Part shown: one piece after another, positions 25,701 through 34,280 of the stretch
How the letters are laid out: the number at the start of each line of letters is the position of its first letter
Numbering within the stretch: position 1 is the first letter of the stretch
Assembly (NCBI GenBank): GCA_947379755.1
Contig: CANCOC010000032.1
Location: 1 to 35,451, forward strand
From: Alcaligenaceae bacterium
GTDB taxonomy: Bacteria > Pseudomonadota > Gammaproteobacteria > Burkholderiales > Burkholderiaceae_B
Reading direction: 5' to 3'
DNA length: 35,451 nt
Position numbers and translations under genes: made by a program
The notes under the pieces: generated by a model
Told to the model about the DNA's origin: nothing
Databases searched by the model: none
What the model saw: only the letters and a program-made list of their open reading frames with translations

Positions 25701-26083
25701 TGGGGCTCCCACGCGCAGAGGCACTGGCAGCCGCGCTCGAGGTCCTTGACTCCCTAGTGGCGATGCTGACGCACGCGCGTGGGCGCTGGTTGCTCTGTCA
25801 TCCGGGGTCCCATCGCGAATGGGCTTTGCTTGATGCATCAGGCAAAGTGTCTGTTATTGACCTGGCACTTGAGGATGAGAAGGGCTGGCTGGTGGTGGAT
25901 TACAAAACAGGCCGCCCTGGACCAGATGAAACCAGCGATGCGTTTAGTCTGCGAATGCTCGAACGCTACGCGCCGCAGTTACAGCGCTATTGTGAGCAGT
26001 TGCAGGCACTGGACGGTCGGCAGGCGAGCGCCGCCCTGTATTTTCCGCGTGATGACCTGTGGATTCCGATGATTCGTGAATGA
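22751..26083 (+). CDS. AddA-like UvrD-family helicase with C-terminal nuclease
   Basis: SF1A helicase of about 1110 residues with a RecB/AddA-type nuclease, expected to unwind and resect double-strand ends with the upstream AddB-like protein. Helicase motifs: I APAGSGKTELL, Ia AITFTRKAAAEM, II LLIDEFQDTSQ, III LLLVGDPMQSIYRFR, V VMTMHKSKGLQFE and VI LLYVAATRAKESL. The C-terminal nuclease has GTLVHLWL, then VSVIDLAL, VVDYKTG and PQLQRY, so all RecB-type positions look intact. ATG-ATG at 22751 and 22754 overlaps the end of the nuclease gene (stop 22759-22761), implying translational coupling. The frame is open further upstream to 22712, but that would overlap more and has no family support. AddAB rather than RecBCD is inferred because both subunits carry nuclease motifs. 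Confidence 0.93.
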   Translation: MMSEKIPQDAAVRARAIDPGQSFLVQAPAGSGKTELLTDRILALLATVNRPEEIVAITFTRKAAAEMHERVLQKLSAGLDAVPPVRTHARKSWDLARQALRRDQEMGWQILQHPARLSIRTIDAFCASLVRTMPWLSGMGGLPKIVDDARPHYLAAARKTLDLADEGEFEYVIQLLKHLDLDIEVASNALADMLGQRDQWLPLLEQSKDRDVLEENLQRAIEQDLLRLSEAMPAGWAEQLAPGARLASDALSVEQPEHAVVELLDWDGMPFLPLVEDLSRWKGLAELLLTADGSLRRTLTVKNGCPPKSEQKELLLEWLGSHQDTIQQDWVERLQQVMRTPEPEFTEAQWQILKAQIQCLRLAAAQLLVEFAQAGEVDFIEIARRADLALGSTDDPTDLLLRLDANIRHLLIDEFQDTSQSQIELLKKITAGWQTGDGRTLLLVGDPMQSIYRFRKADVSLFLKIRDEGLADLRLESLRLTDNFRSQAGVVEWVNQVFSKLLPTQDEPAAGAISYAASRAFHDRTIEPAVTFHPVFVQADEKPEAIVVELARAAMARYPDSEHPVAILVKARTHLKEVTQMLAQAKIACRAVELVPLHMRPFVVDLVQIVRALSHPGDRAAWVSVLRSPYCGLTLDSLHQLVAGDPQGAVPSLLEQALRAGAEGQPCLAQQQLQAQDFARLSAVAPILLSALRQDDARPLASQIQRVWRLLGGPDLAAGQGDLQDAERVFQLIEQLAPYGGLDLDALETRLKKLFATPDSEARAVEVMTMHKSKGLQFECVILFGLHHGPRPDQSPLVRIEQVEEHVLFGPVKPRASEDHDVFSRYLAQREKRRADYEVDRLLYVAATRAKESLHLIAEVVMDKKTDQVAKPVAGSLLDRLWPYVEPAQPHPDWHFDSSVLLSQPAIQGGPLRRRASIPVPPVALADGMSNAAFAWRTSVSFDREIGTLVHLWLAHIGDQGLERWNPEGILAKISLIQRQLTQMGLPRAEALAAALEVLDSLVAMLTHARGRWLLCHPGSHREWALLDASGKVSVIDLALEDEKGWLVVDYKTGRPGPDETSDAFSLRMLERYAPQLQRYCEQLQALDGRQASAALYFPRDDLWIPMIRE

Positions 26084-26095
26084 AGTGCCAAGCCC

Positions 26096-26104
26096 TGCTA
26101 GAAT
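26096..26104 (+). promoter_or_regulatory. Extended -10 promoter of the SRP RNA gene
   Basis: TG-C-TAGAAT is an extended -10 element ending 7 bases before the predicted first nucleotide of the SRP RNA at 26112. A weak -35 (GTGAAT at 26076-26081, spacer 17) overlaps the end of the helicase gene. Spacing to the RNA start is ideal. Confidence 0.65.
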
Positions 26105-26111
26105 TGAGGTT

Positions 26112-26206
26112 GGCGGGCCCCTTCGCATGGTTCGGCGGTTAATCTGGTCAGGTCGGGAACGAAGCAGCCACAGCCGTGCAGAATCAGTGCCGAAGTCAGG
26201 CTCGCC
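26112..26206 (+). ncRNA. ffs: 4.5S RNA of the signal recognition particle
   Basis: Small bacterial SRP RNA, about 95 bases, which binds Ffh to target nascent membrane proteins. The diagnostic Ffh-binding segment GGTCAGGTCGGGAACGAAGC, with the GGAA tetraloop region represented by GGGAAC and the following GCAGCC strand, is at about 26147-26168. Outer strands GGCGGGCC (26112-26119) and GGCTCGCC (26199-26206) pair with one G-U. A TTTTT run at 26214-26218 follows, consistent with termination. The position directly upstream of dnaX-ybaB-recR is a known bacterial arrangement. Confidence 0.95.
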
Positions 26207-26238
26207 TCCTTAATTTTTGTCGGTGGTAATCAACGTCC

Positions 26239-28191
26239 ATGACTTATCTGGTACTGGCGCGTAAGTGGCGTCCCCGCTCGTTTGAGACTCTGGTTGGGCA
26301 AGATCACGTTGTCCGGGCCCTCTCGCACGCGCTGACAACTCAACGCCTGCACCATGCCTGGTTGTTTACCGGCACGCGAGGCGTTGGAAAAACCACCTTG
26401 TCACGAATTCTCGCCAAGGCGCTTAATTGCGAGACGGGCATCACAGCCACCCCTTGCGGCGTTTGTCAGGCCTGCACCTCGATTGATGAAGGCCGCTTTG
26501 TCGATTATCTTGAACTCGATGCTGCCTCCAATCGCGGTGTCGATGAGATGACACAGTTGCTTGAGCAGGCTGTTTATTCGCCTAGCGTTGGACGCTTCAA
26601 GGTCTACATGATCGACGAAGTTCACATGCTGACCGGGCACGCTTTCAATGCAATGCTCAAAACGCTCGAAGAGCCTCCGCCGCACGTAAAGTTCATTCTG
26701 GCGACGACAGATCCGCAAAAAATTCCCGTCACCGTGCTGTCGCGATGCCTGCAATTCAATCTTAAGCAGATGGCGGGCGAGTCGATCGTGGGACATCTTG
26801 AGCATGTGCTCGCAGAGGAACTCATACCGTTTGAGACGCCTGCGCTGCGTTTGCTGGGACAGGCCGCCTCAGGGTCGATGCGTGATGCCTTGTCCCTGAC
26901 AGATCAGGCCATTGCTTACAGTGCCGGGAATCTGACCGAAGAATCTGTGCGGGGCATGCTCGGTACTATTGACCAGCGTCACCTGATTCGTTTGCTTGAT
27001 GCCCTGCACTCAGGGCATGCCCCGGCCGTGCTGGAAATCGCGGATGAACTCTCAACACGCGGGCTGTCCTATCGCGCTGCGCTGGCTGATCTGGCCGTGT
27101 TGTTGTCCCGTATTGCCATTATTCAGCGTGTGCCGCAGGCAGCAGATGTGTCTGATCCGCTGATGCAGGATATCGTCCGGCTGGCCGCTACGTTGCATCC
27201 TGATGCGGTACAGCTGTTTTATACCGTAGCGGTGCATAGCCGTTCGGAGCTGGCGATTGCTCCAGACGAGTATGCCGGGTTTGTGATGGCGTGCCTGCGC
27301 ATGCTCTCTTTGTTTTCGGGTTCGGGTGGCGCCAACCAGCCTAAAATAACGCCCCAGACCCTTGCTGTGACAGTCAGTGATATGCCTGCCGCTCCGCAAG
27401 CCGCCGGCATTGCTGCCGCCCGCACCGCAGCTGTTTCACCTGTCGCACTTGCGCCCGCGGTCGTTGCCGCACGCGTACCTGTCGCAGCATCAACCCCTGC
27501 GCAAGTTGCTGCTGCATCGGCTCCACTGAACACGGTCCCGCCGGTTGCGGAGCAGTCGGCTCCTGTTGTCCGGGCAGTGACCCCTCCATGGGAGTCCGAG
27601 CCGCAGGAGATTGCTGACACACCTGAAATACTCGATCTGGATCAGGATTTCAGCGATGATCCGGCAGAGTATGTCGCGACGCATTCCCATGCACAGCTGG
27701 CCGGCACAGAGGCTTCGGCTGGCAGTTCTCTGCCCCCGCATCTGGATACGGACATTGCTGCAGAGGCTGGATACTCAGCTTCGTTGCCAAGCCTTTCCGA
27801 AGTCCTTGTCCTGCCCGAGCCCTGGGAGAGTTTTTCCGCCAAGCTACCCTTGTCTGGACTTGCTGCACAATTGGCGCGTCAGTCCGAGTGTACGAGAGTA
27901 TCCGGACGTGTCCTGACATTGCGCGTGCCGACCAAGGCGCTGACAGAAGGTCCGCATGCGGATCGTTTGCGTACTGTTTTATCAGAATATTTTGGATTTG
28001 CCGTGCAAATGCAGTATGAGATTGGCGCCGTACAGGGGCAGTCTGCACACACGATGGATATTGCTGCTCAGGTCGTGCGCCAGGAGCAGGCGGAGTGGTC
28101 CATGCAAAACGACCCCTTTGTTCAAGCCCTTGTCAGAGACTTTGGTGCCCAGGTTGTACCAGGTTCGGTCAAACCAAGTGCGGCACTATAA
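26239..28191 (+). CDS. dnaX: DNA polymerase III subunit tau (clamp loader)
   Basis: Clamp-loader ATPase and replisome organiser of 650 residues. The N-terminus YLVLARKWRPRSFETLVGQ is diagnostic. The P-loop GTRGVGKT is at 45-52 and the zinc module uses Cys64, Cys73, Cys76 and Cys79. DEVHMLTGHAFNAMLKTLEEPP contains Walker B (given here in part) and LSRCLQF the SRC motif. From about 375 to 470 lies an Ala/Pro/Val-rich linker. The C-terminal tau domain (about 520-650) would contact the polymerase and DnaB. I see no A-rich slippery heptamer in the linker region where E. coli makes gamma by frameshifting, so this gene may encode tau only. ybaB and recR follow. Confidence 0.96.
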   Translation: MTYLVLARKWRPRSFETLVGQDHVVRALSHALTTQRLHHAWLFTGTRGVGKTTLSRILAKALNCETGITATPCGVCQACTSIDEGRFVDYLELDAASNRGVDEMTQLLEQAVYSPSVGRFKVYMIDEVHMLTGHAFNAMLKTLEEPPPHVKFILATTDPQKIPVTVLSRCLQFNLKQMAGESIVGHLEHVLAEELIPFETPALRLLGQAASGSMRDALSLTDQAIAYSAGNLTEESVRGMLGTIDQRHLIRLLDALHSGHAPAVLEIADELSTRGLSYRAALADLAVLLSRIAIIQRVPQAADVSDPLMQDIVRLAATLHPDAVQLFYTVAVHSRSELAIAPDEYAGFVMACLRMLSLFSGSGGANQPKITPQTLAVTVSDMPAAPQAAGIAAARTAAVSPVALAPAVVAARVPVAASTPAQVAAASAPLNTVPPVAEQSAPVVRAVTPPWESEPQEIADTPEILDLDQDFSDDPAEYVATHSHAQLAGTEASAGSSLPPHLDTDIAAEAGYSASLPSLSEVLVLPEPWESFSAKLPLSGLAAQLARQSECTRVSGRVLTLRVPTKALTEGPHADRLRTVLSEYFGFAVQMQYEIGAVQGQSAHTMDIAAQVVRQEQAEWSMQNDPFVQALVRDFGAQVVPGSVKPSAAL

Positions 28192-28281
28192 GTTTCTGCC
28201 ATGTGCCAGTCTTTTTATGCCGGGACCCGACGCCATTAATCCATTTAAATTTTTGAATCATCACAATCAGGAATCTCCAAA

Positions 28282-28608
28282 ATGATGAAAGGTCAGATAG
28301 CAGGTTTGATGCGCCAGGCGCAACAGATGCAAGAAAACATGAAAAAGGCGCAAGATGCCTTGTCCGATATCCTGGTCGAAGGTGCTGCCGGTGGCAACCT
28401 GGTCAAGGTCACGATGACCTGTCGCCACGACGTCAAACGTGTCACCATTGACCCCAGTCTGCTCGCCGAAGACAAAGATATGCTTGAGGATCTGGTTGCC
28501 GCAGCCTTTAATGATGCTTTGCGCAAGGCAGAGGCCACTTCGCAAGAAAAAATGTCTGCAGTGACTGCCGGTATGCCATTGCCACCAGGAATGAAGCTTC
28601 CTTTCTGA
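28282..28608 (+). CDS. ybaB: YbaB/EbfC-family nucleoid-associated protein
   Basis: Small DNA-binding protein of 108 residues, forming a tweezer-like dimer. It has the family N-terminal helix [19 protein letters not shown], the [26 protein letters not shown] core and the usual C-terminus with [10 protein letters not shown]. The start is one of two adjacent ATGs (28282 or 28285), with AGGA about 11 bases upstream. It sits between dnaX and recR as in most bacteria. Its stop overlaps the recR start by one base (TGATG). Confidence 0.96.
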   Translation: MMKGQIAGLMRQAQQMQENMKKAQDALSDILVEGAAGGNLVKVTMTCRHDVKRVTIDPSLLAEDKDMLEDLVAAAFNDALRKAEATSQEKMSAVTAGMPLPPGMKLPF

Positions 28609-29216
28609 TGGAAAATTCCTCGTCCGAACCTCAGCCACTCCTGGCCCTGGTTGACGCCCTGCGTCGCTTGCCTGGAGTGGGTGTGCGCACGGCACGCCGT
28701 ATGGCGTATCACTTGCTGCAACATGATCTCAAAGCGGCCGAACAGCTTGGACGTGCGCTAACCGATGCAGTGCAACGCCTGCAGCACTGTGAACTGTGCA
28801 ATGGGTTTACAGAGATCCCGGTCTGTGCGACCTGTAATCATCCTGAGCGTGATCACACATTGCTGTGTATCGTCGAAACACCTGCGGATCAGAATTCGAT
28901 TGAGGCCACACATGGTTATCAGGGACTGTATTACGTCCTGATGGGCAGGCTTGCGCCGCTCGAAGGCATGGGCCCCGACGAACTGGATTTTGACCGGGTA
29001 CTCAAGCGCGCGGGTGATGGCGTGGTGCAGGAAGTCATTCTCGCAACCAACTTTACCGCTGAAGGCGAGACGACTGCACACTATCTGTCAGAAGCTCTCA
29101 GAAGCCGTGGTATCAAAGTCACACGACTTGCGCGCGGTGTGCCTGCCGGTAGCGAAATTGAATATGTCGATGCAGGTACCGTTGCCTGGGCGCTGATGGA
29201 ACGCAAGCCCACATGA
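28608..29216 (+). CDS. recR: Recombination mediator RecR
   Basis: Works with RecF and RecO to load RecA on gapped single-stranded DNA. The 202-residue protein has the helix-hairpin-helix [20 protein letters not shown] at about 18-37, the C4 zinc finger (Cys61, Cys64, Cys73, Cys76) and a TOPRIM domain starting [28 protein letters not shown] and [10 protein letters not shown] further support it. Translation is coupled to ybaB by the TGATG junction. The length is normal. Confidence 0.97.
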   Translation: MENSSSEPQPLLALVDALRRLPGVGVRTARRMAYHLLQHDLKAAEQLGRALTDAVQRLQHCELCNGFTEIPVCATCNHPERDHTLLCIVETPADQNSIEATHGYQGLYYVLMGRLAPLEGMGPDELDFDRVLKRAGDGVVQEVILATNFTAEGETTAHYLSEALRSRGIKVTRLARGVPAGSEIEYVDAGTVAWALMERKPT

Positions 29217-29292
29217 TGACTGCACATACTGCCCCGATCCGTTAATCTGCACCATATCAAACCAACAACTTAAAAATCAGTCGGAGATCACC

Positions 29293-30339
29293 ATGTCGAT
29301 ATCACGCCGTCATTTACTCAAACTTGCGGGTGCAACGAGTGCGCTGTCCATCGCTCCCGGTTTTGTCTTTGCGCAAAAACTTGAAAAAAACAAGGTGCAT
29401 ATTGCTGTGGGTGGCAAGGCGCTGACCTACTATCTGCCGCTGACGATTGCGGAACGACAGGGTTATTTCAAGGATGAAGGCCTGGATGTGACGATTTCTG
29501 ATTTCGCCGGTGGCTCCAAGGCACTGCAGGCGGTCGTGGGTGGCAGCGCGGACGTGGTGTCAGGTGCTTTTGAGCACAACATCAATCTGCAGTCCAAAGG
29601 TCAGTTTTTTCGCTGTTTTGTCCTGCAGGGACGCGCACCCATGATTGCGATCGGTGTCTCGACCAAGACAATGCCTGGTTACAAAACGCCCGCCGATCTT
29701 AAAGGCAAGAAAATTGGTGTGACTGCGCCTGGCTCGTCGACCAATATGATGATTAATTTCTTTCTCGCCAAGCATGGTCTGAAACCCTCGGATGTGTCGA
29801 TCATCGGCGTGGGTGCAGGTGCTGGAGCCGTGACGGCGATGCGTTCGGGTCAAATCGATGCAATTTCGAATCTGGATCCCGTGTTGTCGATGCTCGAAGC
29901 CTCAAAAGATATCGTGATCATTTCTGATACCCGCAAAATCAAAGATACCGTTGATATTTTTGGTGGCAACATGCCTGCGGGCAGCCTTTATGCACCCCAA
30001 TCCTTTATTGATGCAAATCCTGGCACGACGCAGGCATTGACCAATGCGATCGTGCGTGCCAACAAATGGATTCAGAAAGCGGGTCCCGCCGGTGTCGCCA
30101 AAGTCGTGCCAGAGAGCTATTTGCTGGGTGATCCTGCTGTGTACGCACTCTCGGTCGAGAAGGGCATGGAAGGCCTGTCACCTGATGGCATGATGCCCGA
30201 AGATGGTCCTGCGACAGCGCTCAAAGCCCTTGAAGCTTACAGCTCCGAGCTCAAGGATACAAAGGTCGACCTCTCTAAAACCTGGACAAACGACTTCGCC
30301 AAGCGAGCCAACCAGAAATTCCCTGAAGTCAGTCTCTGA
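29293..30339 (+). CDS. ABC transporter substrate-binding protein, NMT1/SsuA type
   Basis: Periplasmic binding protein of 348 residues from the nitrate/sulfonate/taurine/pyrimidine-precursor group. The signal peptide starts SISRRHLLKLAGATSALS, a twin-arginine type sequence, with cleavage likely after VFA at 27. The mature protein has YYLPLTIAERQGYFKDEGLDV and GGSKALQAVVGGSADVV, the standard NMT1-like pattern. GGAGA lies 5 bases upstream of the ATG. It heads a three-gene importer operon: ATPase 20 bases downstream, then permease. The ligand is unknown. No TPP riboswitch is seen in the 76-base gap before it, which weakens a thiamine-precursor role. Confidence 0.92.
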   Translation: MSISRRHLLKLAGATSALSIAPGFVFAQKLEKNKVHIAVGGKALTYYLPLTIAERQGYFKDEGLDVTISDFAGGSKALQAVVGGSADVVSGAFEHNINLQSKGQFFRCFVLQGRAPMIAIGVSTKTMPGYKTPADLKGKKIGVTAPGSSTNMMINFFLAKHGLKPSDVSIIGVGAGAGAVTAMRSGQIDAISNLDPVLSMLEASKDIVIISDTRKIKDTVDIFGGNMPAGSLYAPQSFIDANPGTTQALTNAIVRANKWIQKAGPAGVAKVVPESYLLGDPAVYALSVEKGMEGLSPDGMMPEDGPATALKALEAYSSELKDTKVDLSKTWTNDFAKRANQKFPEVSL

Positions 30340-30359
30340 TACGGAAATCCGAAATACCC

Positions 30360-31202
30360 ATGTCTGAAGCATCGATCCCCGAGACGCTCAAGCACGAAGC
30401 TGCTGCGCTCTCGCTTGAGAATATTTCCTGCACCTTTGTGTCGCGCGATGACCCGACCCAGCGCTATACCGCGGTCAGCGACACCACGCTCTCGATTGCC
30501 GCGGGAGAGTTCGTCTCCGTGGTGGGGCCGACCGGGTGCGGCAAATCGACGCTGCTGAATGTTGGTGCGGGCTTGCTGTCCCCATCCTCGGGGGTGATTC
30601 GTGTATTTGGCGAACCACTGGCGGGCATCAACAAGCGAGCCGGCTATATGTTTCAGGGCGAAGCGCTGCTGCCCTGGCGCAGTGCGCTCGACAATGTGGT
30701 GGCAGGGCTGGAGTTTGCAGGCGTGCCGCGGGCGCAAGCCCTGGATCAGGGGCGCGACTGGATGCGCCGCGTGGGCCTGGGTGGTTTTGAGGACCGTTAT
30801 CCGCATCAGATGTCGGGTGGGATGCGCAAGCGTGCGATGCTGGCCCAGACTCTGATCCGTGATCCGGACATCATTCTGATGGATGAGCCGTTTTCAGCGC
30901 TGGATATCCAGACGCGTCAGCTGATGGAGAATGAAGTCCTTGAATTATGGATGGCCAAGCGCAAGGCTGTATTGTTCATTACACACGATCTGGATGAGGC
31001 GATTGCGATGAGTGATCGCGTGATTGTCTTGTCTGCTGGCCCCGGTACCCACCCGATCGGTGAGTTTGAAATTGACTTGCCCCGACCGCGTGATGTGGCC
31101 GAAGTCCGTGTGCAGCCAAGGTTTATTGAATTGCATGCGGCAATCTGGGCCGTTTTGCGTGACGAAGTCCTGAAGGGCTACGCCCAACAAAAGCGAGCCT
31201 GA
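30360..31202 (+). CDS. ABC transporter ATP-binding protein, NitT/TauT type
   Basis: Cytoplasmic ATPase of 280 residues powering the importer with its neighbours. Walker A GPTGCGKST is at 56-64, the signature MSGGMRKR at 151-158, Walker B IILMDEP at 171-177 and the switch histidine His209 in FITHDLDEA. MRKR in place of QxxR after the signature is typical of the SsuB/TauB/NrtD group. The binding-protein gene ends 20 bases before it and the permease starts 4 bases after. The C-terminal stretch beyond 225 shows no regulatory domain. Confidence 0.95.
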   Translation: MSEASIPETLKHEAAALSLENISCTFVSRDDPTQRYTAVSDTTLSIAAGEFVSVVGPTGCGKSTLLNVGAGLLSPSSGVIRVFGEPLAGINKRAGYMFQGEALLPWRSALDNVVAGLEFAGVPRAQALDQGRDWMRRVGLGGFEDRYPHQMSGGMRKRAMLAQTLIRDPDIILMDEPFSALDIQTRQLMENEVLELWMAKRKAVLFITHDLDEAIAMSDRVIVLSAGPGTHPIGEFEIDLPRPRDVAEVRVQPRFIELHAAIWAVLRDEVLKGYAQQKRA

Positions 31203-31206
31203 AATC

Positions 31207-32004
31207 ATGTGGAATCTGATCAAACCGACCTCCCGACTCTCCTTGCGTATCTGGCAACTCAGTTTGCTGGTCATCATGCTGGCCGTCTGGCAGATCGCCT
31301 CGAGTGACCCCAAGGTCGCCTTCTTTTTTGGACGTCCGCTAGGTGTCTGGGCCAGGATTTGGGACTGGTTTGTTGTCAATGGTGATATCTATCAGCATCT
31401 GTCCATTACTTTGACCGAAACCGCACTGGCTTTTGTGATCGGTACCGCATCAGGGCTGGGAGCTGGACTGTGGCTGGGTCTGTCGCCCATGGCCAGCGCT
31501 ATCCTTGATCCTTATATCAAGGCTGCTAATTCAATGCCTCGCGTCATCCTTGCACCAATTTTTGCTATGTGGTTCGGTTTGGGCATATGGTCCAAGGTTG
31601 CACTTGCTGTGACGCTGGTTTTTTTCATCGTCTTTTTTAACGTGTATCAGGGTGTGCGTGAAGTCAGCCCTACGCTGCTTGATAACGCCCGCATGCTGGG
31701 CGCAGACCGGCGTCAGTTATTGCGGCAGGTGTATTTGCCCTCGGCGACCAGCTGGGTGTTCTCCAGTCTGCATACTTCTGTTGGCCTGGCTTTTGTGGGT
31801 GCGGTCGTAGGTGAATACCTGGGGTCAGCTGCCGGGGTGGGTTATCTGATCCTGCAGGCAGAAGGTACCTTTGACGTCAACACGGTGTATGCAGGGATTG
31901 TTGTACTGACAGTTTTTGCGCTTGGTCTCGATACGCTTGTGGCCATTGCTGAAAAACGTTTGATGAAATGGCAGCCTCAGTCGGGCGAGACCGAAAAGTT
32001 GTAA
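31207..32004 (+). CDS. ABC transporter permease, NitT/TauT type
   Basis: Inner-membrane permease of 265 residues with about six helices. The cytoplasmic coupling (EAA-like) loop is LLDNARMLGADRRQLLRQVYLP, in two contiguous parts around residues 157-178, where the ATPase docks. It is the last gene of the importer operon and starts 4 bases after the ATPase stop. Two hairpin terminators follow. The substrate follows from the binding protein and is undetermined. Confidence 0.94.
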   Translation: MWNLIKPTSRLSLRIWQLSLLVIMLAVWQIASSDPKVAFFFGRPLGVWARIWDWFVVNGDIYQHLSITLTETALAFVIGTASGLGAGLWLGLSPMASAILDPYIKAANSMPRVILAPIFAMWFGLGIWSKVALAVTLVFFIVFFNVYQGVREVSPTLLDNARMLGADRRQLLRQVYLPSATSWVFSSLHTSVGLAFVGAVVGEYLGSAAGVGYLILQAEGTFDVNTVYAGIVVLTVFALGLDTLVAIAEKRLMKWQPQSGETEKL

Positions 32005-32007
32005 GTC

Positions 32008-32037
32008 AGGCAGAAGGCTTGATCTTCTGCCTGTTTT
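32008..32037 (+). terminator. First terminator of the ABC importer operon
   Basis: AGGCAGAAG (32008-32016) and CTTCTGCCT (32024-32032) pair perfectly over a 7-base loop, followed by GTTTT. It begins 4 bases after the permease stop codon. Confidence 0.75.
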
Positions 32038-32038
32038 G

Positions 32039-32070
32039 AAGCCCGCCGACTCCCAGTCGCCGGGCTTTTT
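32039..32070 (+). terminator. Second, stronger terminator of the ABC importer operon
   Basis: AAGCCCG (32039-32045) pairs with CGGGCTT (32061-32067), and inside it CGACT pairs with AGTCG around CCC, with a single C-C mismatch between the two stems. TTTTT follows. It faces convergent tal; read on the minus strand the hairpin lacks a T run, so it mainly serves the plus strand. Confidence 0.85.
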
Positions 32071-32079
32071 GCATTGAGT

Positions 32080-33033
32080 TCAAGCGTTGCGTTGCGCCGC
32101 AATCAGTGCGTCGAGTTTGCGTGCATCAGCCACAAACGCCCGAATACCTTCCGAGAGTTTTTCAGTGGCCATTGCATCTTCATTGAGCATGAACCTGAAA
32201 TGGCGCTCGTCAGCAGGGATGCGGACCGCTGAGTCAGACATCTCCGGGGTCAGCGCAGCAATGAGGTCGCTCTCGGAGTCAGAGAGTTTTGCCAGCAAGT
32301 CAGGGCTGATCGTCAGCAGGTCGCAGCCGGCGAGCGCCAGAATCTGGCCGGTATTCCTGAAACTTGCGCCCATGATTTCAGTCGCAATACCAAAGGCTTT
32401 GTAATAGCGGTAAATGCCTGAAACAGAGATGACGCCGGGGTCATTTGGACCACTTGAGGCGACCTCGTCCCATGAGGCGCCTTGTTGTTTTTTGTGCCAG
32501 TCATAAATCCGGCCCACGAAAGGCGAAATCAGCTGGACGCGTGCATCGGCACAGGCAACCGCCTGGACGAGCGAAAACAGTAACGTCAGATTGCAGCGAA
32601 TTCCCTCGGATTCAAGAATGCGGGCGGCCTGGATGCCTTCCCAGGTCGAGGCAATCTTGATCAGGATCCGCTCGCGCCCAAAACCTTCCTGTTCGTAGAG
32701 CGCCATGATCCGTCTCGCCCGATCGACTGTCGCGCGTACATCAAAGGACAGGCGTGCATCCACTTCGGTGGAGACCCGTCCGGGGACGATTTTGAGAATT
32801 TCGCGTCCAAAAGACACCAGCAGCAGGTCAACCAGCTCGTCCGCTGTGGCGTTGGGATGTGCTTTGACGCATCGTTCGAGCAGGGGGCGGTAGGCTTCCT
32901 GCTGAACAGCTTTGAGGATCAGCGAGGGATTGGTGGTGGCATCGGTCGGCCGGAAGCTCCGTATGCTTTCGAAGTCGCCCGTATCGGCGACTACAGTGGT
33001 AAATGCACGAAGGGATTCGAGAAGGGTTGCCAT
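32080..33033 (-). CDS. tal: Transaldolase
   Basis: Transfers a dihydroxyacetone unit between sugar phosphates in the non-oxidative pentose phosphate pathway. The ATG at 33033 gives 317 residues, matching TalB-type enzymes; the open frame upstream to 33150 adds 39 residues absent from the family and runs into the carA promoter region. GGAAG precedes the start by about 10 bases. [11 protein letters not shown] is at 30-40. The Schiff-base lysine is Lys126 in [26 protein letters not shown] and [10 protein letters not shown] follow. It is divergent from carA across an 89-base spacer. Confidence 0.96.
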   Translation of the reverse strand: MATLLESLRAFTTVVADTGDFESIRSFRPTDATTNPSLILKAVQQEAYRPLLERCVKAHPNATADELVDLLLVSFGREILKIVPGRVSTEVDARLSFDVRATVDRARRIMALYEQEGFGRERILIKIASTWEGIQAARILESEGIRCNLTLLFSLVQAVACADARVQLISPFVGRIYDWHKKQQGASWDEVASSGPNDPGVISVSGIYRYYKAFGIATEIMGASFRNTGQILALAGCDLLTISPDLLAKLSDSESDLIAALTPEMSDSAVRIPADERHFRFMLNEDAMATEKLSEGIRAFVADARKLDALIAAQRNA

Positions 33034-33122
33034 CGGGTTATACTTCCAAGGTTTGCTTATTGATACAGATGCCGGGGTTGATTGTGCTGCCGAATATATT
33101 TCCAGAGAATGCCACAAATAGC

Positions 33123-34271
33123 ATGACAAATAAGGTTTCCGGACAAGCACGGCCTAAAACAGCTATTTTAGCCTTGGCCGACGGGACCATTTTTAAGGGC
33201 ATTTCGATCGGGGCTGACGGACACGCCGTCGCCGAAGTGGTTTTTAACACTGCCATGACCGGTTACCAGGAAATCCTGACCGATCCAAGTTACAGCGGAC
33301 AAATCGTCACGCTAACCTACCCCCATATTGGGAATACGGGCATTAACGTCGAGGATGTCGAATCCTTCAAAATCCATGCGGCCGGTCTGATTGTTCGTGA
33401 TTGTCCCGCGAGAGTGTCGAATTTTCGCTCGACCCAGTCCTTGCCCGACTACCTGAAGTCCCAGGGAATTGTTGCCATCGCCGATATTGATACCCGCATG
33501 CTTACACGCATTTTGCGTGAGGGTGGTGCACAGGGTGGATGCATCCTGGTGGGTGAGGATGCCGAGCAGGCGCTCAAGCTTGCCCGCAGCTTCCCCGGTA
33601 TGGCTGGCCTGGATCTGGCAAAAGTTGTTTCTGCCAAGCAGTCCAGTACCTGGACGGAGTCGACCTGGACACTGGGCGAAGGGTATGGCAAAACAGACAG
33701 CAAGCTGCCAACGGTGGTTGCGTATGACTTCGGTGTGAAATCAAACATCCTGCGTCTGCTGGCCGAACGTGGTTGCAATATCACAGTGGTCCCTGCGCAG
33801 ACGACGGCTGAAGACGTGCTCAAACTCAATCCCGACGGTGTGTTCCTGTCAAATGGTCCGGGTGATCCGGACGCTTGTGACTATGCGATCGCAGCGACAA
33901 AAGTATTCCTTGAGCGCAAGTTGCCTGTATTCGGTATTTGCCTGGGTCACCAGATCATGGGCCTGGCGGTTGGTGCAAAAACAGTCAAGATGAAAACAGG
34001 CCATCATGGCTCGAACCATCCTGTGCAGGAGCTGGCGACAGGTCGCGTGTTCATCACTGCCCAGAATCATGGTTTTGCTGTGGATGCTGCAAGTCTGCCT
34101 GCCAACGCACGCGTCACGCACGTCTCGCTGTTTGATGGCACATTGCAGGGGTTTGAACTGACGGATCGACCCGCGTTCTGTTTTCAAGGACATCCCGAAG
34201 CCAGTCCTGGCCCTCACGACATTGTCGTGTTGTTCGATAAATTCATGAGCCAGATGGCCGGTCAAAAATAA
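33123..34271 (+). CDS. carA: Carbamoyl-phosphate synthase small (glutaminase) subunit
   Basis: Hydrolyses glutamine and passes ammonia to CarB for arginine and pyrimidine synthesis. From ATG 33123 it has 382 residues, as in E. coli. The N-terminal domain has [10 protein letters not shown] and [19 protein letters not shown]. The class I glutaminase domain has nucleophile Cys273 in GICLGHQ and the histidine/glutamate pair in [13 protein letters not shown]. An in-frame ATG at 33069 would add 18 residues; homologue length favours 33123, although neither start has a strong Shine-Dalgarno. carB follows 9 bases later. Confidence 0.96.
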   Translation: MTNKVSGQARPKTAILALADGTIFKGISIGADGHAVAEVVFNTAMTGYQEILTDPSYSGQIVTLTYPHIGNTGINVEDVESFKIHAAGLIVRDCPARVSNFRSTQSLPDYLKSQGIVAIADIDTRMLTRILREGGAQGGCILVGEDAEQALKLARSFPGMAGLDLAKVVSAKQSSTWTESTWTLGEGYGKTDSKLPTVVAYDFGVKSNILRLLAERGCNITVVPAQTTAEDVLKLNPDGVFLSNGPGDPDACDYAIAATKVFLERKLPVFGICLGHQIMGLAVGAKTVKMKTGHHGSNHPVQELATGRVFITAQNHGFAVDAASLPANARVTHVSLFDGTLQGFELTDRPAFCFQGHPEASPGPHDIVVLFDKFMSQMAGQK

Positions 34272-34280
34272 AGAGTCCCC

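Noticed and set aside
27200-27700. Possible programmed frameshift in dnaX to make gamma
   Set aside because: No A-rich slippery heptamer is in the linker. The only long A run (near 26716) lies within the ATPase domain and is out of phase for slippage.
29217-29292. TPP or other riboswitch before the NMT1-type importer operon
   Set aside because: The 76-base gap is too short and lacks the conserved TPP aptamer segments.
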